A DNA stretch of 40,892 bases. Origin: an uncultured Roseateles sp. (GTDB lineage Bacteria; Pseudomonadota; Gammaproteobacteria; Burkholderiales; Burkholderiaceae). Positions 1 through 8,488 of the stretch are shown here, one piece after another (position 1 is the first letter of the stretch; every line of letters starts with the position of its first letter). A model generated the notes under the pieces. It ran no database searches. It was not told the DNA's origin and worked only from the letters and a program-made list of their open reading frames with translations. Position numbers and translations under genes: made by a program. The stretch spans positions 1 to 40,892 of the forward strand of contig CAMLKW010000012.1 of the NCBI GenBank assembly GCA_946480605.1, in the 5' to 3' direction.

Positions 1-646
1 GCCAGTCCACCACCTGCACCACGCCCTGGTCGTTGGCGTCCAGCTGCTTGTTGGTGCGGCCCAGCTCCACGAGCTGCTCGAAGCTGGCCACCTGGCTCTG
101 CTCGCCGGCCTTGGTAGCGGCACGCACCGAGCGGGCCAGCGTGAAGAACTCGGTCGTGTAACGCGCGATGTCCAGCGGGTTGGCCACCACCAGCCGGACC
201 GGCTTGCGCACATGCGACTCGATCTGCGCGACCCAACTGGTGTCGAACGGCTCGGAGGTCGCCACGGTCACGTCGTTGATGCCAAACTGCACCGGCAGGC
301 AGCGCTTGGCCTCGGCATAACCGATGGACATCACGTCGCCCACGCGCCCCACGTCCACCTTCAACGGATCGATGCGCAGATAGGGCAGCCTGGCGCGCAC
401 AGCCAGCCATTCCGACAGCGCCTCCACGTCCATGGTCTTGCCGGTGGCCAGCTGCACCAGGTTGGCATGGCCCAGCCGCACCAGCGGATGCAGCGAGCTG
501 TCGCCGGCGCCCAGGCGCTGCTCGGTGCGCTGCACCTGGGACTCGTCGATGAGGCCGTCCTCCAGCAGCCATTTCAGCAGCGTGCGCCACTCCAGACGGC
601 CGTCGGACTTGGGTGCGGTAGCCAAGGGCTTGGGCTTGGTCGTCAT
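1..646 (-). CDS. GspE/PulE/PilB-family secretion or pilus ATPase, N-terminal part (cut by window edge)
   Basis: The first 215 residues of a reverse-strand protein that runs off the left edge. Residues about 15-150 resemble the GspE N-terminal (MshEN-like) domain, including an acidic helical start, VQLATGKTMDVEALSEWLA and a LPYLRIDPLKVD segment; this domain precedes the hexameric ATPase core that powers type II secretion or type IV pilus assembly. The Walker motifs lie outside the window, so catalytic competence cannot be judged. It starts 12 nt after the stop of the spermidine-synthase-like gene and is probably co-transcribed with it. Whether it is GspE proper, PilB or a stand-alone PulE homologue cannot be told from this half. 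Confidence 0.8.
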   Translation of the reverse strand, partial: MTTKPKPLATAPKSDGRLEWRTLLKWLLEDGLIDESQVQRTEQRLGAGDSSLHPLVRLGHANLVQLATGKTMDVEALSEWLAVRARLPYLRIDPLKVDVGRVGDVMSIGYAEAKRCLPVQFGINDVTVATSEPFDTSWVAQIESHVRKPVRLVVANPLDIARYTTEFFTLARSVRAATKAGEQSQVASFEQLVELGRTNKQLDANDQGVVQVVDW

Positions 647-658
647 CGGCGGATGAAG

Positions 659-1432
659 TCAGAGGGCGTTGAGGATGCTCATCGGCAGCGGTTGCACCAG
701 GCGCAGCCACTTGCGGGCCGGCAGCTTGAAGCGCGATTCGATATTAGCCGCGCGCTGCTCCAGCACGTCGCGGTGCGGCACCTGGACGCCACGGGCGGCC
801 ACCACCACCGTGTTGCCCTCCTTGGTGGGCGCCAGGCTCCAGACCTGGTCCGAGCCGAAGGCGCGCGCGATGCGCAAGGCGCTGCGGGCAAAGCTGGCAC
901 TGCGGCCGAACAGGTTGACCGTCATCAGCCCGCCATCGGCCAGCACGCCGCGGCAGGCCGCATAGAAGGCCTCGTCGTCCAGCACGGGGCCTGCGGCCTC
1001 GTGGTCGTACAGGTCCACGTTCAGCACGTCCACGGTCTGCAGGTTCGCGTCGTCGTTGACCCAGGCCTGCGCATCGCCATTGACAACCGACAGCCGCGCA
1101 TCGTCTGACGGCAGCCGGAACCACTGCCGGCAAGCAGCGATGACCTCGGGGTTCAACTCCACCGCCGTGGTGCGCATCTTCAACTGGCCGTGGCTGAAGC
1201 GCGTCAGCGCCGCGGCGCCCAGGCCCAGCTGCACCGCATGGCCCTGCCCCAGCGCAGCCTCATCCCGCCACAGCATCCACGCGCACATGCGCTGGATGTA
1301 CTCCAGCTCCAGCTGGTCGGGCTTGCGAATGCGCATGGCGCCCTGCACCCAGATCGAGTCCAGGTGCAGGAAGCGCACGCCGTCGAATTCACTCAAGGTC
1401 GCGGGCGCCCAGGTCTTGGGTTTGGATTTCAT
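659..1432 (-). CDS. Spermidine-synthase-like SAM-dependent protein (class I methyltransferase fold)
   Basis: A protein of 257 residues. The fold is recognisable from AVELNPEVI (end of the second strand of the cofactor site), VNGDAQAWV and a VLNVDLYDHEAAGP segment, then LDDEAFYAACRGVLADGGLMTVNLFG, which matches the spermidine synthase/class I methyltransferase layout. The classic glycine-rich GGGDG loop is replaced by QLGLGAAAL, so polyamine synthesis should not be assumed. The reading frame is open further upstream, but that part lies over the DNA glycosylase gene; ATG at 1432 (MKSKPKTW) is the sensible start. It sits between the glycosylase gene (17 nt upstream) and the GspE-type gene, probably as one operon. 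Confidence 0.75.
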   Translation of the reverse strand: MKSKPKTWAPATLSEFDGVRFLHLDSIWVQGAMRIRKPDQLELEYIQRMCAWMLWRDEAALGQGHAVQLGLGAAALTRFSHGQLKMRTTAVELNPEVIAACRQWFRLPSDDARLSVVNGDAQAWVNDDANLQTVDVLNVDLYDHEAAGPVLDDEAFYAACRGVLADGGLMTVNLFGRSASFARSALRIARAFGSDQVWSLAPTKEGNTVVVAARGVQVPHRDVLEQRAANIESRFKLPARKWLRLVQPLPMSILNAL

Positions 1433-1449
1433 GCGGCCATCATCCCAGG

Positions 1450-2028
1450 TCAGCGCAGGTGCGGCACCAACGCCTCGCGCCAGACGGCGAGCTTGTCGGC
1501 CAGGCTGAGGCCCGCGTGTGCCGGGCTGGTGGACGGCAGCCGCAGCACCGGCAGGCCGGGGTCGCCCACCAGCGCCAGCGTCTCCTTGTGCGCCAGCGCG
1601 CCATTGCAGGCGATGGCACGCAGCGCCGGCAGGCGGCGCAGCAATGCCGGCAGGTCGCTGGGCTGGGCATCCACGATGGCCGTGTCCAGGCTGCCGTCGC
1701 GCTGGCAGGACGCCACCGCATCCCACACGCCCACGTGGTGTTGCAGCAGAACCTGCAGCCGCTGCGCATAGGGCCGCGTGGGCAGGTCGGCCTCATCCAG
1801 CAGCGCCGCCATCACCGGCCAGAAGGCGTTGCGCGGATGGGCGTAGTACTGCGCCGCCCGCAGCGAGGCCACGCCCGGGAAGCTGCCCAACACCAGCACG
1901 CACACCCGCGCGTCGAAGACCGGGGCCAAGCCGGTCAGCCGGGCAACGTCGGGAGGTGGGACCGGGGGGGTGGTCAGCGCGGCACGAGGCTGCGAGGATG
2001 CGCGGGCTTTCAAGGGAGACGGGTCCAT
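1450..2028 (-). CDS. DNA-deoxyinosine (hypoxanthine) glycosylase, uracil-DNA glycosylase superfamily
   Basis: A protein of 192 residues from ATG 2028 (MDPSPLK). The block LVLGSFPGVASLRAAQYY followed by HPRNAFWPVM, and the late LPSTSPAHA, are the hallmarks of the uracil-DNA glycosylase superfamily branch that removes hypoxanthine from DNA (annotated hypoxanthine- or deoxyinosine-DNA glycosylase). The expected role is base excision repair of deaminated adenine in the cytoplasm. An upstream ATG at 2058 would add ten residues of low-complexity sequence; neither start has a clear ribosome binding site. It is divergent from mscS. First gene of a probable three-gene reverse operon. Confidence 0.82.
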   Translation of the reverse strand: MDPSPLKARASSQPRAALTTPPVPPPDVARLTGLAPVFDARVCVLVLGSFPGVASLRAAQYYAHPRNAFWPVMAALLDEADLPTRPYAQRLQVLLQHHVGVWDAVASCQRDGSLDTAIVDAQPSDLPALLRRLPALRAIACNGALAHKETLALVGDPGLPVLRLPSTSPAHAGLSLADKLAVWREALVPHLR

Positions 2029-2197
2029 GACATCGACGGTGCAGTGTCTCAGCCTCATGCACGAGGTCGCCCATGGCTGACCTGGTGGCGCGCATCGCGG
2101 CGCTGGAGCAGCGGCACGCTGCGCGTGGGCGACCGCGCCGAGCTGTCACTCGACTTCGACAATCTCTGGCCTTCTGAACTCAAGGGATCCAACAAGC

Positions 2198-3007
2198 ATG
2201 AACTCTGAAGCCATCTGGACCTTCCTCAGCACGCAAGGTGCCGACTTCGGCCTCAAGGTGCTGGCCGCCATCGCCGCCTGGGTCGTGGGCCGATGGCTCA
2301 TCTCGCTGTCGCTGCGACTGTTCTCCGCCGCGCTGCTGCGCGGCAAACGGATCGACTCGACGCTGGTCACCTACCTGCGCTCCATCCTGAGCGTGCTGCT
2401 CAACATCGTGCTCATCCTGAGCATCCTGGACATCTTCGGCGTCAAGACCACCTCCTTCGCCGCGTTGCTGGCCGGCGCCGGCCTGGCCATAGGCACGGCC
2501 TGGGGCGGGCTGCTGACCCACTTCGCGGCCGGCGTCTTCATGCAGGTGCTGCGCCCCTTCAAGGTGGGTGACTTCGTGCAGGCCGGCGGCGTGACCGGCA
2601 CGGTGACCGAGATCGGCCTGTTCGGCACCACCATCACCAGCCCGGACAACGTGCACACCATCGTCGGCAACAACACCGTGTTCGGCGGCTCCATCCAGAA
2701 CTACTCGACGCTGCCACACCGCCGCGTGGACTGCGTGGCCAAGGTCGCCAACAGCGTGGACCCGCTGGACGCCATCGCGCGGCTGCGCGCCGCCATCGCC
2801 GCCATCCCCAACGTGCTGGACAAGCCCGCGCCGGATATCGAGATCCTGCAGTTCACGCCCGAGGGCCCGCTGCTGTGTGTGCGCCCCTACTGCCACACCG
2901 ACCATTACTGGCAGGTCTACTTCGACACCCACAAGGCCATCGTCGCGACCTTCGGCGCAGCGGGCTACCCGGTGCCAGAGACGCCCATCAGCCCGCGCAA
3001 CCGCTGA
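2198..3007 (+). CDS. mscS: Small-conductance mechanosensitive channel, MscS family
   Basis: A protein of 269 residues, close to the minimal MscS length. Three hydrophobic segments lie at about 18-40, 60-82 and 85-112; the third carries the Ala/Gly-rich pore helix (AALLAGAGLAIGTAWGGLLTHF) and is followed by FKVGDFVQAGGVTGTVTEIGLFGTTI and a VGNNTVFGGSIQNYS segment, the beta domain of the cytoplasmic vestibule. It opens under membrane tension and releases solutes during osmotic downshock. AAGGGA lies about ten nt before the ATG. It is divergent from the glycosylase gene. Confidence 0.93.
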   Translation: MNSEAIWTFLSTQGADFGLKVLAAIAAWVVGRWLISLSLRLFSAALLRGKRIDSTLVTYLRSILSVLLNIVLILSILDIFGVKTTSFAALLAGAGLAIGTAWGGLLTHFAAGVFMQVLRPFKVGDFVQAGGVTGTVTEIGLFGTTITSPDNVHTIVGNNTVFGGSIQNYSTLPHRRVDCVAKVANSVDPLDAIARLRAAIAAIPNVLDKPAPDIEILQFTPEGPLLCVRPYCHTDHYWQVYFDTHKAIVATFGAAGYPVPETPISPRNR

Positions 3008-3023
3008 CTGCTTCTGCCAGACC

Positions 3024-3371
3024 ATGAAACTTCTCGTTGGCCTGACGGCCCTGCTCGTCGCCTTCACCACCCATGCGGCCGACACCCCAGCGCCCACGGC
3101 GCCCAACTCGCCACCCGCGATACGGCTGCCCAAGGGTCGCTGCCCCACCATGCCGGTGCCCAAGGTGCCGACCACCCTGCGTGACGGCGAGCACGTGCTC
3201 ATCGCCCGCTTCCTGCTGAAGGCCGACGGCCGCATCGAGAACATCCGCGTCGAAGGCCGCGCGCCACCGTCCTGGGCCAGGTCCGTGACCACCGCCATTG
3301 CCGGCTATCAGTGCCTGCCTGCCGAGACCGATCAGGAGATCGAATCGGAATTCAGCATCAAGATCAGCTGA
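3024..3371 (+). CDS. Small secreted protein with a TonB-C-terminal-like domain
   Basis: A protein of 115 residues. Residues 1-19 form a signal peptide ending THAA. After a Pro/Ala-rich stretch, residues about 50-115 (GEHVLIARFLLKADGRIENI to the end) look like the beta-rich C-terminal domain of TonB-type energy transducers, without the membrane anchor or long periplasmic linker of a full TonB. It is probably a free periplasmic protein of unknown role. It starts 16 nt after mscS and shares eight terminal nt with the convergent tatD gene. Confidence 0.6.
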   Translation: MKLLVGLTALLVAFTTHAADTPAPTAPNSPPAIRLPKGRCPTMPVPKVPTTLRDGEHVLIARFLLKADGRIENIRVEGRAPPSWARSVTTAIAGYQCLPAETDQEIESEFSIKIS

Positions 3372-4179
3372 GGGCCGCCAGCCGCGGCAGCGCCGCCCGT
3401 GCATTGGCTGTCGTGACGGCGGCCGTCTGCTCCAGCGTCCAGCCGCGCAACGCCGCCAGGCTCCGCGCGATGCGCGGCAGCTCGCCCGGCTCGTTGCGTG
3501 AGGTCTCGCCCGCGGCACGCTGTTCGGCGGTCTTGTAGAGCCAGTGCGGCGGGATGTCCGGCGCGTCGGTCTCCAGCACCAGCGCGCTTTCCGGCAACGT
3601 CGCGGCCAGCCGGCGGATCTGCAACGAGCGCTCGAAGCTCAGCGTGCCACCGAAGCCCAGCTTGAAGCCCAGGTCGATGAAGGCCTGGGCCTGCTGCTCG
3701 CTGCCGTTGAACGCATGCGCGATGCCGCCCTGCGTAAAGCCCACGCGGCGCAGGCCGGCCAGCAACTGGTCGGCGCTGCGGCGCACATGCAGGATGACGG
3801 GCAGGCCGAAGCGCCTCGCAAGCTTCAACTGCTCCACGTAGAAGTGCTGCTGCGTGGCGGCGTCCAGGCCCGGCACGAAGAAGTCCAGGCCGATCTCGCC
3901 CACGGCCACCAGGCGCGGGTCGATGTGTTGCGTCACCAGCGCCTCGGCCAGCGCCGCCAGGTCGCCCTCGGCGGCGCGCATCACGTACAGCGGATGGATG
4001 CCCAGCGCGTAGGCAAAGCCCTGGCGGATGGCCAGCAGGCGCACGGTGTCGAAGTTGGACGCCTCGACCGCCGGGATGACGATCTGGCCGAGGCCCACCC
4101 CGCGCGCCCGCGCGACGACGGCGTCACGGTCGGCGTCGAACTCGGCCGCGTCGAGGTGGCAGTGGGTGTCTGTCCACAC
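3364..4179 (-). CDS. tatD: TatD-family metal-dependent hydrolase/DNase
   Basis: A protein of 271 residues. It starts with the TatD signature DTHCHLD, then carries GEIGLDF, PVILHVRRS, IAHAFNGS and LVLETDAP, which supply the histidine, glutamate and aspartate ligands of the two-metal TIM-barrel active site. The family includes 3'-5' nucleases involved in DNA quality control. The start is GTG at 4179, chosen because AAGGAG sits seven nt upstream and no ATG gives a complete N-terminus. It is the last gene of the lolC-lolD-purU-tatD operon, 12 nt after purU. Confidence 0.92.
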   Translation of the reverse strand: MWTDTHCHLDAAEFDADRDAVVARARGVGLGQIVIPAVEASNFDTVRLLAIRQGFAYALGIHPLYVMRAAEGDLAALAEALVTQHIDPRLVAVGEIGLDFFVPGLDAATQQHFYVEQLKLARRFGLPVILHVRRSADQLLAGLRRVGFTQGGIAHAFNGSEQQAQAFIDLGFKLGFGGTLSFERSLQIRRLAATLPESALVLETDAPDIPPHWLYKTAEQRAAGETSRNEPGELPRIARSLAALRGWTLEQTAAVTTANARAALPRLAALS

Positions 4180-4191
4180 TGCCCCGCTCCT

Positions 4192-5049
4192 TCAGCGGAA
4201 CACCACCGTGCGGTTGCCGTTCAGCAGCACGCGGTGCTCCGCATGCCACTGGATGGCCCGCGCCAGTGCCACGCACTCCATGTCGCGGCCAATGCCCACC
4301 AGTTGCTCGGGCGGCATGCTGTGGTCGATGCGGGCGACCTCCTGCTCGATGATGGGGCCTTCGTCCAGGTCGCTGGTCACGTAGTGCGCTGTCGCGCCGA
4401 TGAGCTTCACGCCACGCTCGTAGGCCTGGTGATAAGGCTTGGCGCCCTTGAAGCTGGGCAGGAAACTGTGATGGATGTTGATGGCGCGGCCCGACAGGTC
4501 GCGGCACAGCTCGGGCGATAGGATCTGCATGTAGCGCGCCAGCACGACGAGGTCGATCCTGTTCTCGGCCACCACCTCGCGGATCTTGGCTTCCTGCGCG
4601 GCCTTCTGCGCATCCGTCGCGCCCAGCAGCGGGAAGTGATGGAACGGGATGTTGTGCGAGGCCGCGAGCTGGTAGAAGTCGCGGTGGTTGGACACGATGG
4701 CCGGAATCTCGATGGGCAGATGGCCCGTCTGCACGCGGAACAGCAGGTCGTTCAGGCAGTGGCCCAGCTTGGAGACCAGCAGCAGCACGCGCGTCTTGCG
4801 GGCGCGGGCGACCAGCTCCCAGTCCATGCCGAACTCGACCGCCAGCGGCGCGAAGGCGGCCTGCAGTGCGGCTTCTTCGGCCGAGGCCTCGAACTCGATG
4901 CGCATGAAGAAGCGCGCGTGGTCGGCATCGCCGTGCTGGTGCGACGTGAGGATGTTGCCGCCCTGCTGCAGCAGCATGCCGGTGACGGCATGCACGATGC
5001 CGGCACGGTCGGGGCAGGAGAGCTTGAGGATGAAGCGCGGGGTCGTCAT
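4192..5049 (-). CDS. purU: Formyltetrahydrofolate deformylase
   Basis: A protein of 285 residues, the usual length. The N-terminal ACT domain (about 1-85, starting ILKLSCPDRAGIVHAVTGML) is followed by a formyltransferase-like hydrolase domain with LVSKLGHCLNDLL, IVSNHRD, INIHHSFLPSFKGAKPYHQA and TSDLDEGPII, all typical of PurU. It hydrolyses 10-formyl-tetrahydrofolate to formate and tetrahydrofolate, balancing one-carbon pools. It lies between lolD and tatD with short gaps. In this region it has no purine-synthesis neighbour; its proximity to the purine degradation island is probably coincidental. Confidence 0.95.
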   Translation of the reverse strand: MTTPRFILKLSCPDRAGIVHAVTGMLLQQGGNILTSHQHGDADHARFFMRIEFEASAEEAALQAAFAPLAVEFGMDWELVARARKTRVLLLVSKLGHCLNDLLFRVQTGHLPIEIPAIVSNHRDFYQLAASHNIPFHHFPLLGATDAQKAAQEAKIREVVAENRIDLVVLARYMQILSPELCRDLSGRAINIHHSFLPSFKGAKPYHQAYERGVKLIGATAHYVTSDLDEGPIIEQEVARIDHSMPPEQLVGIGRDMECVALARAIQWHAEHRVLLNGNRTVVFR

Positions 5050-5060
5050 GGGCAACAAGA

Positions 5061-5735
5061 TCAGGTGAACTGGCCCGCCACCAGGCGCAGCTGCCGGTCG
5101 CAGCGCGCCGCGAGGTCGCGGTCGTGGGTGACAAGAATGAAGGCCGTGCCTAGCTGGCGCGCACGCTCCAGCATCAGCGCGAAGACGGCGTCGGCCGTGT
5201 CGCGGTCCAGGTTGCCGGTGGGCTCGTCGGCCAGCACGCAGGCCGGCCGCGTGACCAGCGCCCGCGCGATGGCCACGCGCTGGCGCTCGCCGCCGGACAG
5301 CTCGGCCGGCCGGTGCTGCACGCGGTCCTTCAGGCCCACCTGGGCCAGCATCTGCGCGGCCGTCTCGCGCGCCTGCGCGGGCGTCTGCCGGCGGATGCGC
5401 AGCGGCATGGCCACGTTGTCCAGCGCCGAGAACTCCGGCAGCAAGTGGTGGAACTGATAGACGAAGCCCAGGTGCTGGTTGCGCCACGCACCACGCGCGG
5501 CCTCGTCCATGCCTGCCAGCGCCTTGCCCATCAGCGTGACGCCGCCCTGACTGGGCATGTCCAGCCCGCCCAGCAGATGCAGCAGCGTGGACTTGCCGGA
5601 GCCCGAGGCGCCGACGATGGCCAGCGTCTCGCCGCGCTTCACGCTGAGGTCCACGCCGCGCAGCACGGTCACGTCCAGGCCGCCCTCCTGGAAACGGCGG
5701 GTCAGGCCGGTGGCTTGAAGAATGAGCTCACTCAT
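5061..5735 (-). CDS. lolD: Lipoprotein-releasing system ATP-binding protein
   Basis: A protein of 224 residues. Walker A is GASGSGKST at 42-50; the Q-loop region is [10 protein letters not shown], which is specific to LolD; the ABC signature is [15 protein letters not shown]; Walker B is [11 protein letters not shown]; the switch is VTHD. As a dimer it powers extraction of outer-membrane lipoproteins from the inner membrane to the LolA carrier. It overlaps the end of lolC by eight nt, so the two are translationally coupled. Confidence 0.95.
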   Translation of the reverse strand: MSELILQATGLTRRFQEGGLDVTVLRGVDLSVKRGETLAIVGASGSGKSTLLHLLGGLDMPSQGGVTLMGKALAGMDEAARGAWRNQHLGFVYQFHHLLPEFSALDNVAMPLRIRRQTPAQARETAAQMLAQVGLKDRVQHRPAELSGGERQRVAIARALVTRPACVLADEPTGNLDRDTADAVFALMLERARQLGTAFILVTHDRDLAARCDRQLRLVAGQFT

Positions 5736-6984
5736 AGCGAAGCGCCTCCGCCGGCTGCACGCGGCTGGCGCGCCAACTGGGGTAGAGCGTGGCCAGGAAG
5801 GCCAGCACCAGCGAGGTGACGGCGATGGGCACGATGTCGGCCTGCTGCGGGTCGCTGGGCATCTGGCTGATCAGGTAGATGCTGCCCGGCAGGAAGCTGA
5901 CGTTCAGCATGTGCTCGATGAAGGGCACGATGACATCCACGTTGAAGGCAATCAGCAGCCCCAGCAGCACGCCGGCCAGCGTGCCGATGACGCCCGACAC
6001 CGCGCCCTGCACGATGAAGATGCCCATGATGGAGCGCGGGCTGGCGCCCAGCGTGCGCAGGATGGCGATGTCGCTCTGCTTGTCGGTGACCGTCATGACC
6101 AGCGTGGACACCAGGTTGAACGCCGCCACCGCGACGATCAGCGTCAGCACGATGCCCATCATGCGTTTCTCGATCTGCACGGCGTCGAACCAGGTCGCGT
6201 TGGAGCGGGTCCAGTCGCGCACCCGGATGTCCGGGCCCATGTCGCCGGCGAGCTGGGCGGCCACAGCGCGGGCATCGTGCACGTCGCGCAGCTTCAGCTG
6301 CACGCCGGTGGGGCCGCCGGTGCGGTACAGCCGCGCGGCGTCCTCCACATGCACCAGCGCCAGGCTGGAGTCGTATTCGTAGTGGCCGGAGCTGAAGGTG
6401 CCGACGACGTTGAAGCTCTTGAGCCGCGGCACCACGCCGGCCGGCGTGACCTGGCCACCCGGCGCCACCACGGTGATCTTGTCGCCCTCGCCCACATTGA
6501 GCTGGCGCGCCAGCTCGGCGCCCAGCACGATGTTCCAGGCGCCGGGCAGCAGCTTGGCAAACACGCCGTCCTTCAGCTGCGCGCCCAAGGCGGTGACCTG
6601 CGCCTCGTCGGCCGGCGAGATGCCGCGGATGACCGTGCCGCGCATGTCGTCGCCGCGGGCGATCAGGCTCTGCGTCGCGATGAAGGGCGCGGCGCCGATG
6701 ACGGCCGGGTTCTGCCGCGCCTTGGCCGCCGTGGCCTGCCAGTCCGGCAGCGCCTGGCCGGCATAGTCGAGCAGCTCCACGTGGGCGATGACGTTGAGCA
6801 TGCGGTCGCGCACCTCCTTCTGGAAGCCGTTCATGACCGACAGCACCACGATGAGGGCCATGACCCCCAGCGCGATGCCGATCATGGAAGCGCCGGAGAT
6901 GAAGCTGATGAAGGCGTTGCGCCGCCCACCGCGGCCGGCGCGGATATAGCGCCAGCCGACCTGGAGTTCAAAAGGCAGGGCCAT
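5728..6984 (-). CDS. lolC: Lipoprotein-releasing system permease LolC/LolE
   Basis: A protein of 418 residues from ATG 6984 ([17 protein letters not shown], the typical LolC/E opening). One membrane helix at about 25-50 ([20 protein letters not shown]), a large periplasmic domain to about residue 265, then three more helices and the FtsX-type end [13 protein letters not shown] single gene of this type next to lolD suggests a homodimeric LolCE-like permease (often called LolF) instead of separate LolC and LolE; no second permease gene is next to it. First gene of the operon; it is divergent from the secreted histidine phosphatase gene. Confidence 0.93.
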   Translation of the reverse strand: MALPFELQVGWRYIRAGRGGRRNAFISFISGASMIGIALGVMALIVVLSVMNGFQKEVRDRMLNVIAHVELLDYAGQALPDWQATAAKARQNPAVIGAAPFIATQSLIARGDDMRGTVIRGISPADEAQVTALGAQLKDGVFAKLLPGAWNIVLGAELARQLNVGEGDKITVVAPGGQVTPAGVVPRLKSFNVVGTFSSGHYEYDSSLALVHVEDAARLYRTGGPTGVQLKLRDVHDARAVAAQLAGDMGPDIRVRDWTRSNATWFDAVQIEKRMMGIVLTLIVAVAAFNLVSTLVMTVTDKQSDIAILRTLGASPRSIMGIFIVQGAVSGVIGTLAGVLLGLLIAFNVDVIVPFIEHMLNVSFLPGSIYLISQMPSDPQQADIVPIAVTSLVLAFLATLYPSWRASRVQPAEALRYE

Positions 6985-7072
6985 CAGTCGGATGTGCAGG
7001 GGAACAGCATGGGGCCGGGATGGTAACTGGGCGCCCTGGCGAGAATGCCGCCACCCTCCTTCAGGAACCGCG

Positions 7073-7597
7073 ATGAAGCGCTTCTCCGTCCCGCTGGCGG
7101 CCTGTCTGCTGACAAGCACGCTGGCCGCCGCCCAGCCCGACCTGGTGGTCCTCGTGCGCCACGCCGAGCGCGCGGCCGAGCCCGCGGGCGATCCGGGGCT
7201 CACACCCGCCGGCGAGCAGCGGGCGCAGGCGCTGGCCCAGGCGCTCGCCGGGCTGCGGGTGAACGCCATCATCACCACGCAATTCCGCCGCACGCGCGAC
7301 ACGGCGGCGCCGCTGGCCCGGGCACTGGGCGTGCAGCCGCTGGTGATCGACGCCAAGGCCGGCCATGTGCGGGCCGTGGCGGACACGGTGCGAACGCAGA
7401 CCGGCGTGGTGCTGGTCGTGGGTCACAGCAACACCGTGACGGCGGTGCTGGCGGCGCTGGGCGGCCCCAAGCTGGCGGAGCTGTGCGAGACCAGCTTCCA
7501 TCACGCCTTCGTGCTGCAGCCGGCCGAGCTGCCGCCACGCTGGGCGCAATTCAGCTATGGCGTAGCGAGTGCGCCGCCGGACGCGAGCTGTCTCTAG
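7073..7597 (+). CDS. Secreted histidine phosphatase (SixA/phosphoglycerate-mutase superfamily)
   Basis: A protein of 174 residues. Signal peptide at 1-20 (ending LAAAQ), then the catalytic LVRHAERA, TPAGEQRAQALAQAL, the TTQFRRTRDTAAPLA phosphate-pocket arginine and the second histidine in VVGHSNTVTAVL. All core residues of the RHG/RHAE histidine phosphatase fold are present, so an active periplasmic phosphatase is likely; the substrate is unknown. AGGAA precedes the ATG by about five nt. It stands alone between two reverse-strand genes. Confidence 0.85.
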   Translation: MKRFSVPLAACLLTSTLAAAQPDLVVLVRHAERAAEPAGDPGLTPAGEQRAQALAQALAGLRVNAIITTQFRRTRDTAAPLARALGVQPLVIDAKAGHVRAVADTVRTQTGVVLVVGHSNTVTAVLAALGGPKLAELCETSFHHAFVLQPAELPPRWAQFSYGVASAPPDASCL

Positions 7598-7607
7598 GGA
7601 ATCGGGG

Positions 7608-8447
7608 TCAGTGCAGCATCTGCTCGACCTCGGCCGCCGGGTCGCCGGCGGCGGCCACCTTGGCGGCCAGCATGTCGAGGTCCAGGTGCATGTGCTCGAT
7701 CAGCTCGGGCACGGCCACCTTCAGCGCATGCACCGGCTCGTCGTGGTGCTCGGCCGCGTCGGCCAGCACCTCGGCCACGTGCAGCACCGCGGCGATCAAC
7801 GAGAACGGGCGGATCTCCAGCGGCGTGTTGGCGTCCTTGAAGGCCTCGACCATGCGGGCCGGGAAATGCCAGTGCGCGGCCAGCGACGCGGTCACGTCGG
7901 CATGCGTGCAGCCGAAACGATGCTCCTCCAGCGAGAAGCGGCTGCCGGGCTCGGCCGCGTGGGCCTCCACGTCGGCCACCTGGTGCGGATCGGCGATGGC
8001 CATCAGCAGCTGGCCGGTGCGCAGCATCAGGCCGGCCAGGTAGGCGGTGTCGGTGGTCGCACTGTCGGCGCCCAGCATGCGGGCCAGGATGCGCGCGTAG
8101 TTGGCGGTGGCGATGCTGTGGCGCCAGAACACGGTGCGGTCCAGGCCCTGCACCTTGGGGAAGGCGCCGCTGAGGCAGGCGGCCATCGCCAGGTTGCGCA
8201 GCGTCTCCAGGCCCAGCGCGTGGGCGGCGTCGATGACGGTGGCGATCTGGTGCGAGGGGCTGTAGTGCGCCGAGTTGGCCAGGCGCAGCACCTTGGCGGT
8301 CAGCGCGCCGTCCTTCTCGATGAGCGCGGCAATCTGCGCCAGCCCCACGTTGTCGTCGTCGAAGCTCCTCAGCAGCCGGGAGGCCACCTCGGGCATGGTC
8401 GGCAGGGCGTTGTGCTTGACGAAGAAACGCTCGGCAGCTGCGGTCAT
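7608..8447 (-). CDS. HDOD-domain signalling protein
   Basis: A protein of 279 residues that is nearly all HDOD domain. Characteristic parts are LPTMPEVASRLL, IAALIEKDGALTAKVLRLANSA, IDAAHALGLETLRNLAMAA, FWRHSIATANYARILARML and the later GLMLRTGQLLM region. HDOD proteins resemble HD phosphohydrolases without the full metal site and act in bacterial signalling; a specific partner cannot be named. AAGGAG lies seven nt before ATG 8447, which settles the start. It lies 41 nt after the glycerate kinase gene on the same strand, but with its own strong ribosome site. Confidence 0.87.
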   Translation of the reverse strand: MTAAAERFFVKHNALPTMPEVASRLLRSFDDDNVGLAQIAALIEKDGALTAKVLRLANSAHYSPSHQIATVIDAAHALGLETLRNLAMAACLSGAFPKVQGLDRTVFWRHSIATANYARILARMLGADSATTDTAYLAGLMLRTGQLLMAIADPHQVADVEAHAAEPGSRFSLEEHRFGCTHADVTASLAAHWHFPARMVEAFKDANTPLEIRPFSLIAAVLHVAEVLADAAEHHDEPVHALKVAVPELIEHMHLDLDMLAAKVAAAGDPAAEVEQMLH

Positions 8448-8488
8448 CGCGAACTCCTTCCTGAACTGGGATGCGAACCAGTCTAGGA

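Noticed and set aside
2073..2177. A 34-codon forward open frame between the glycosylase and mscS genes
   Set aside because: It starts MADLVARIAALEQRH but has no ribosome site, no known relative that I recognise and a basic low-complexity end. It cannot be told from chance.
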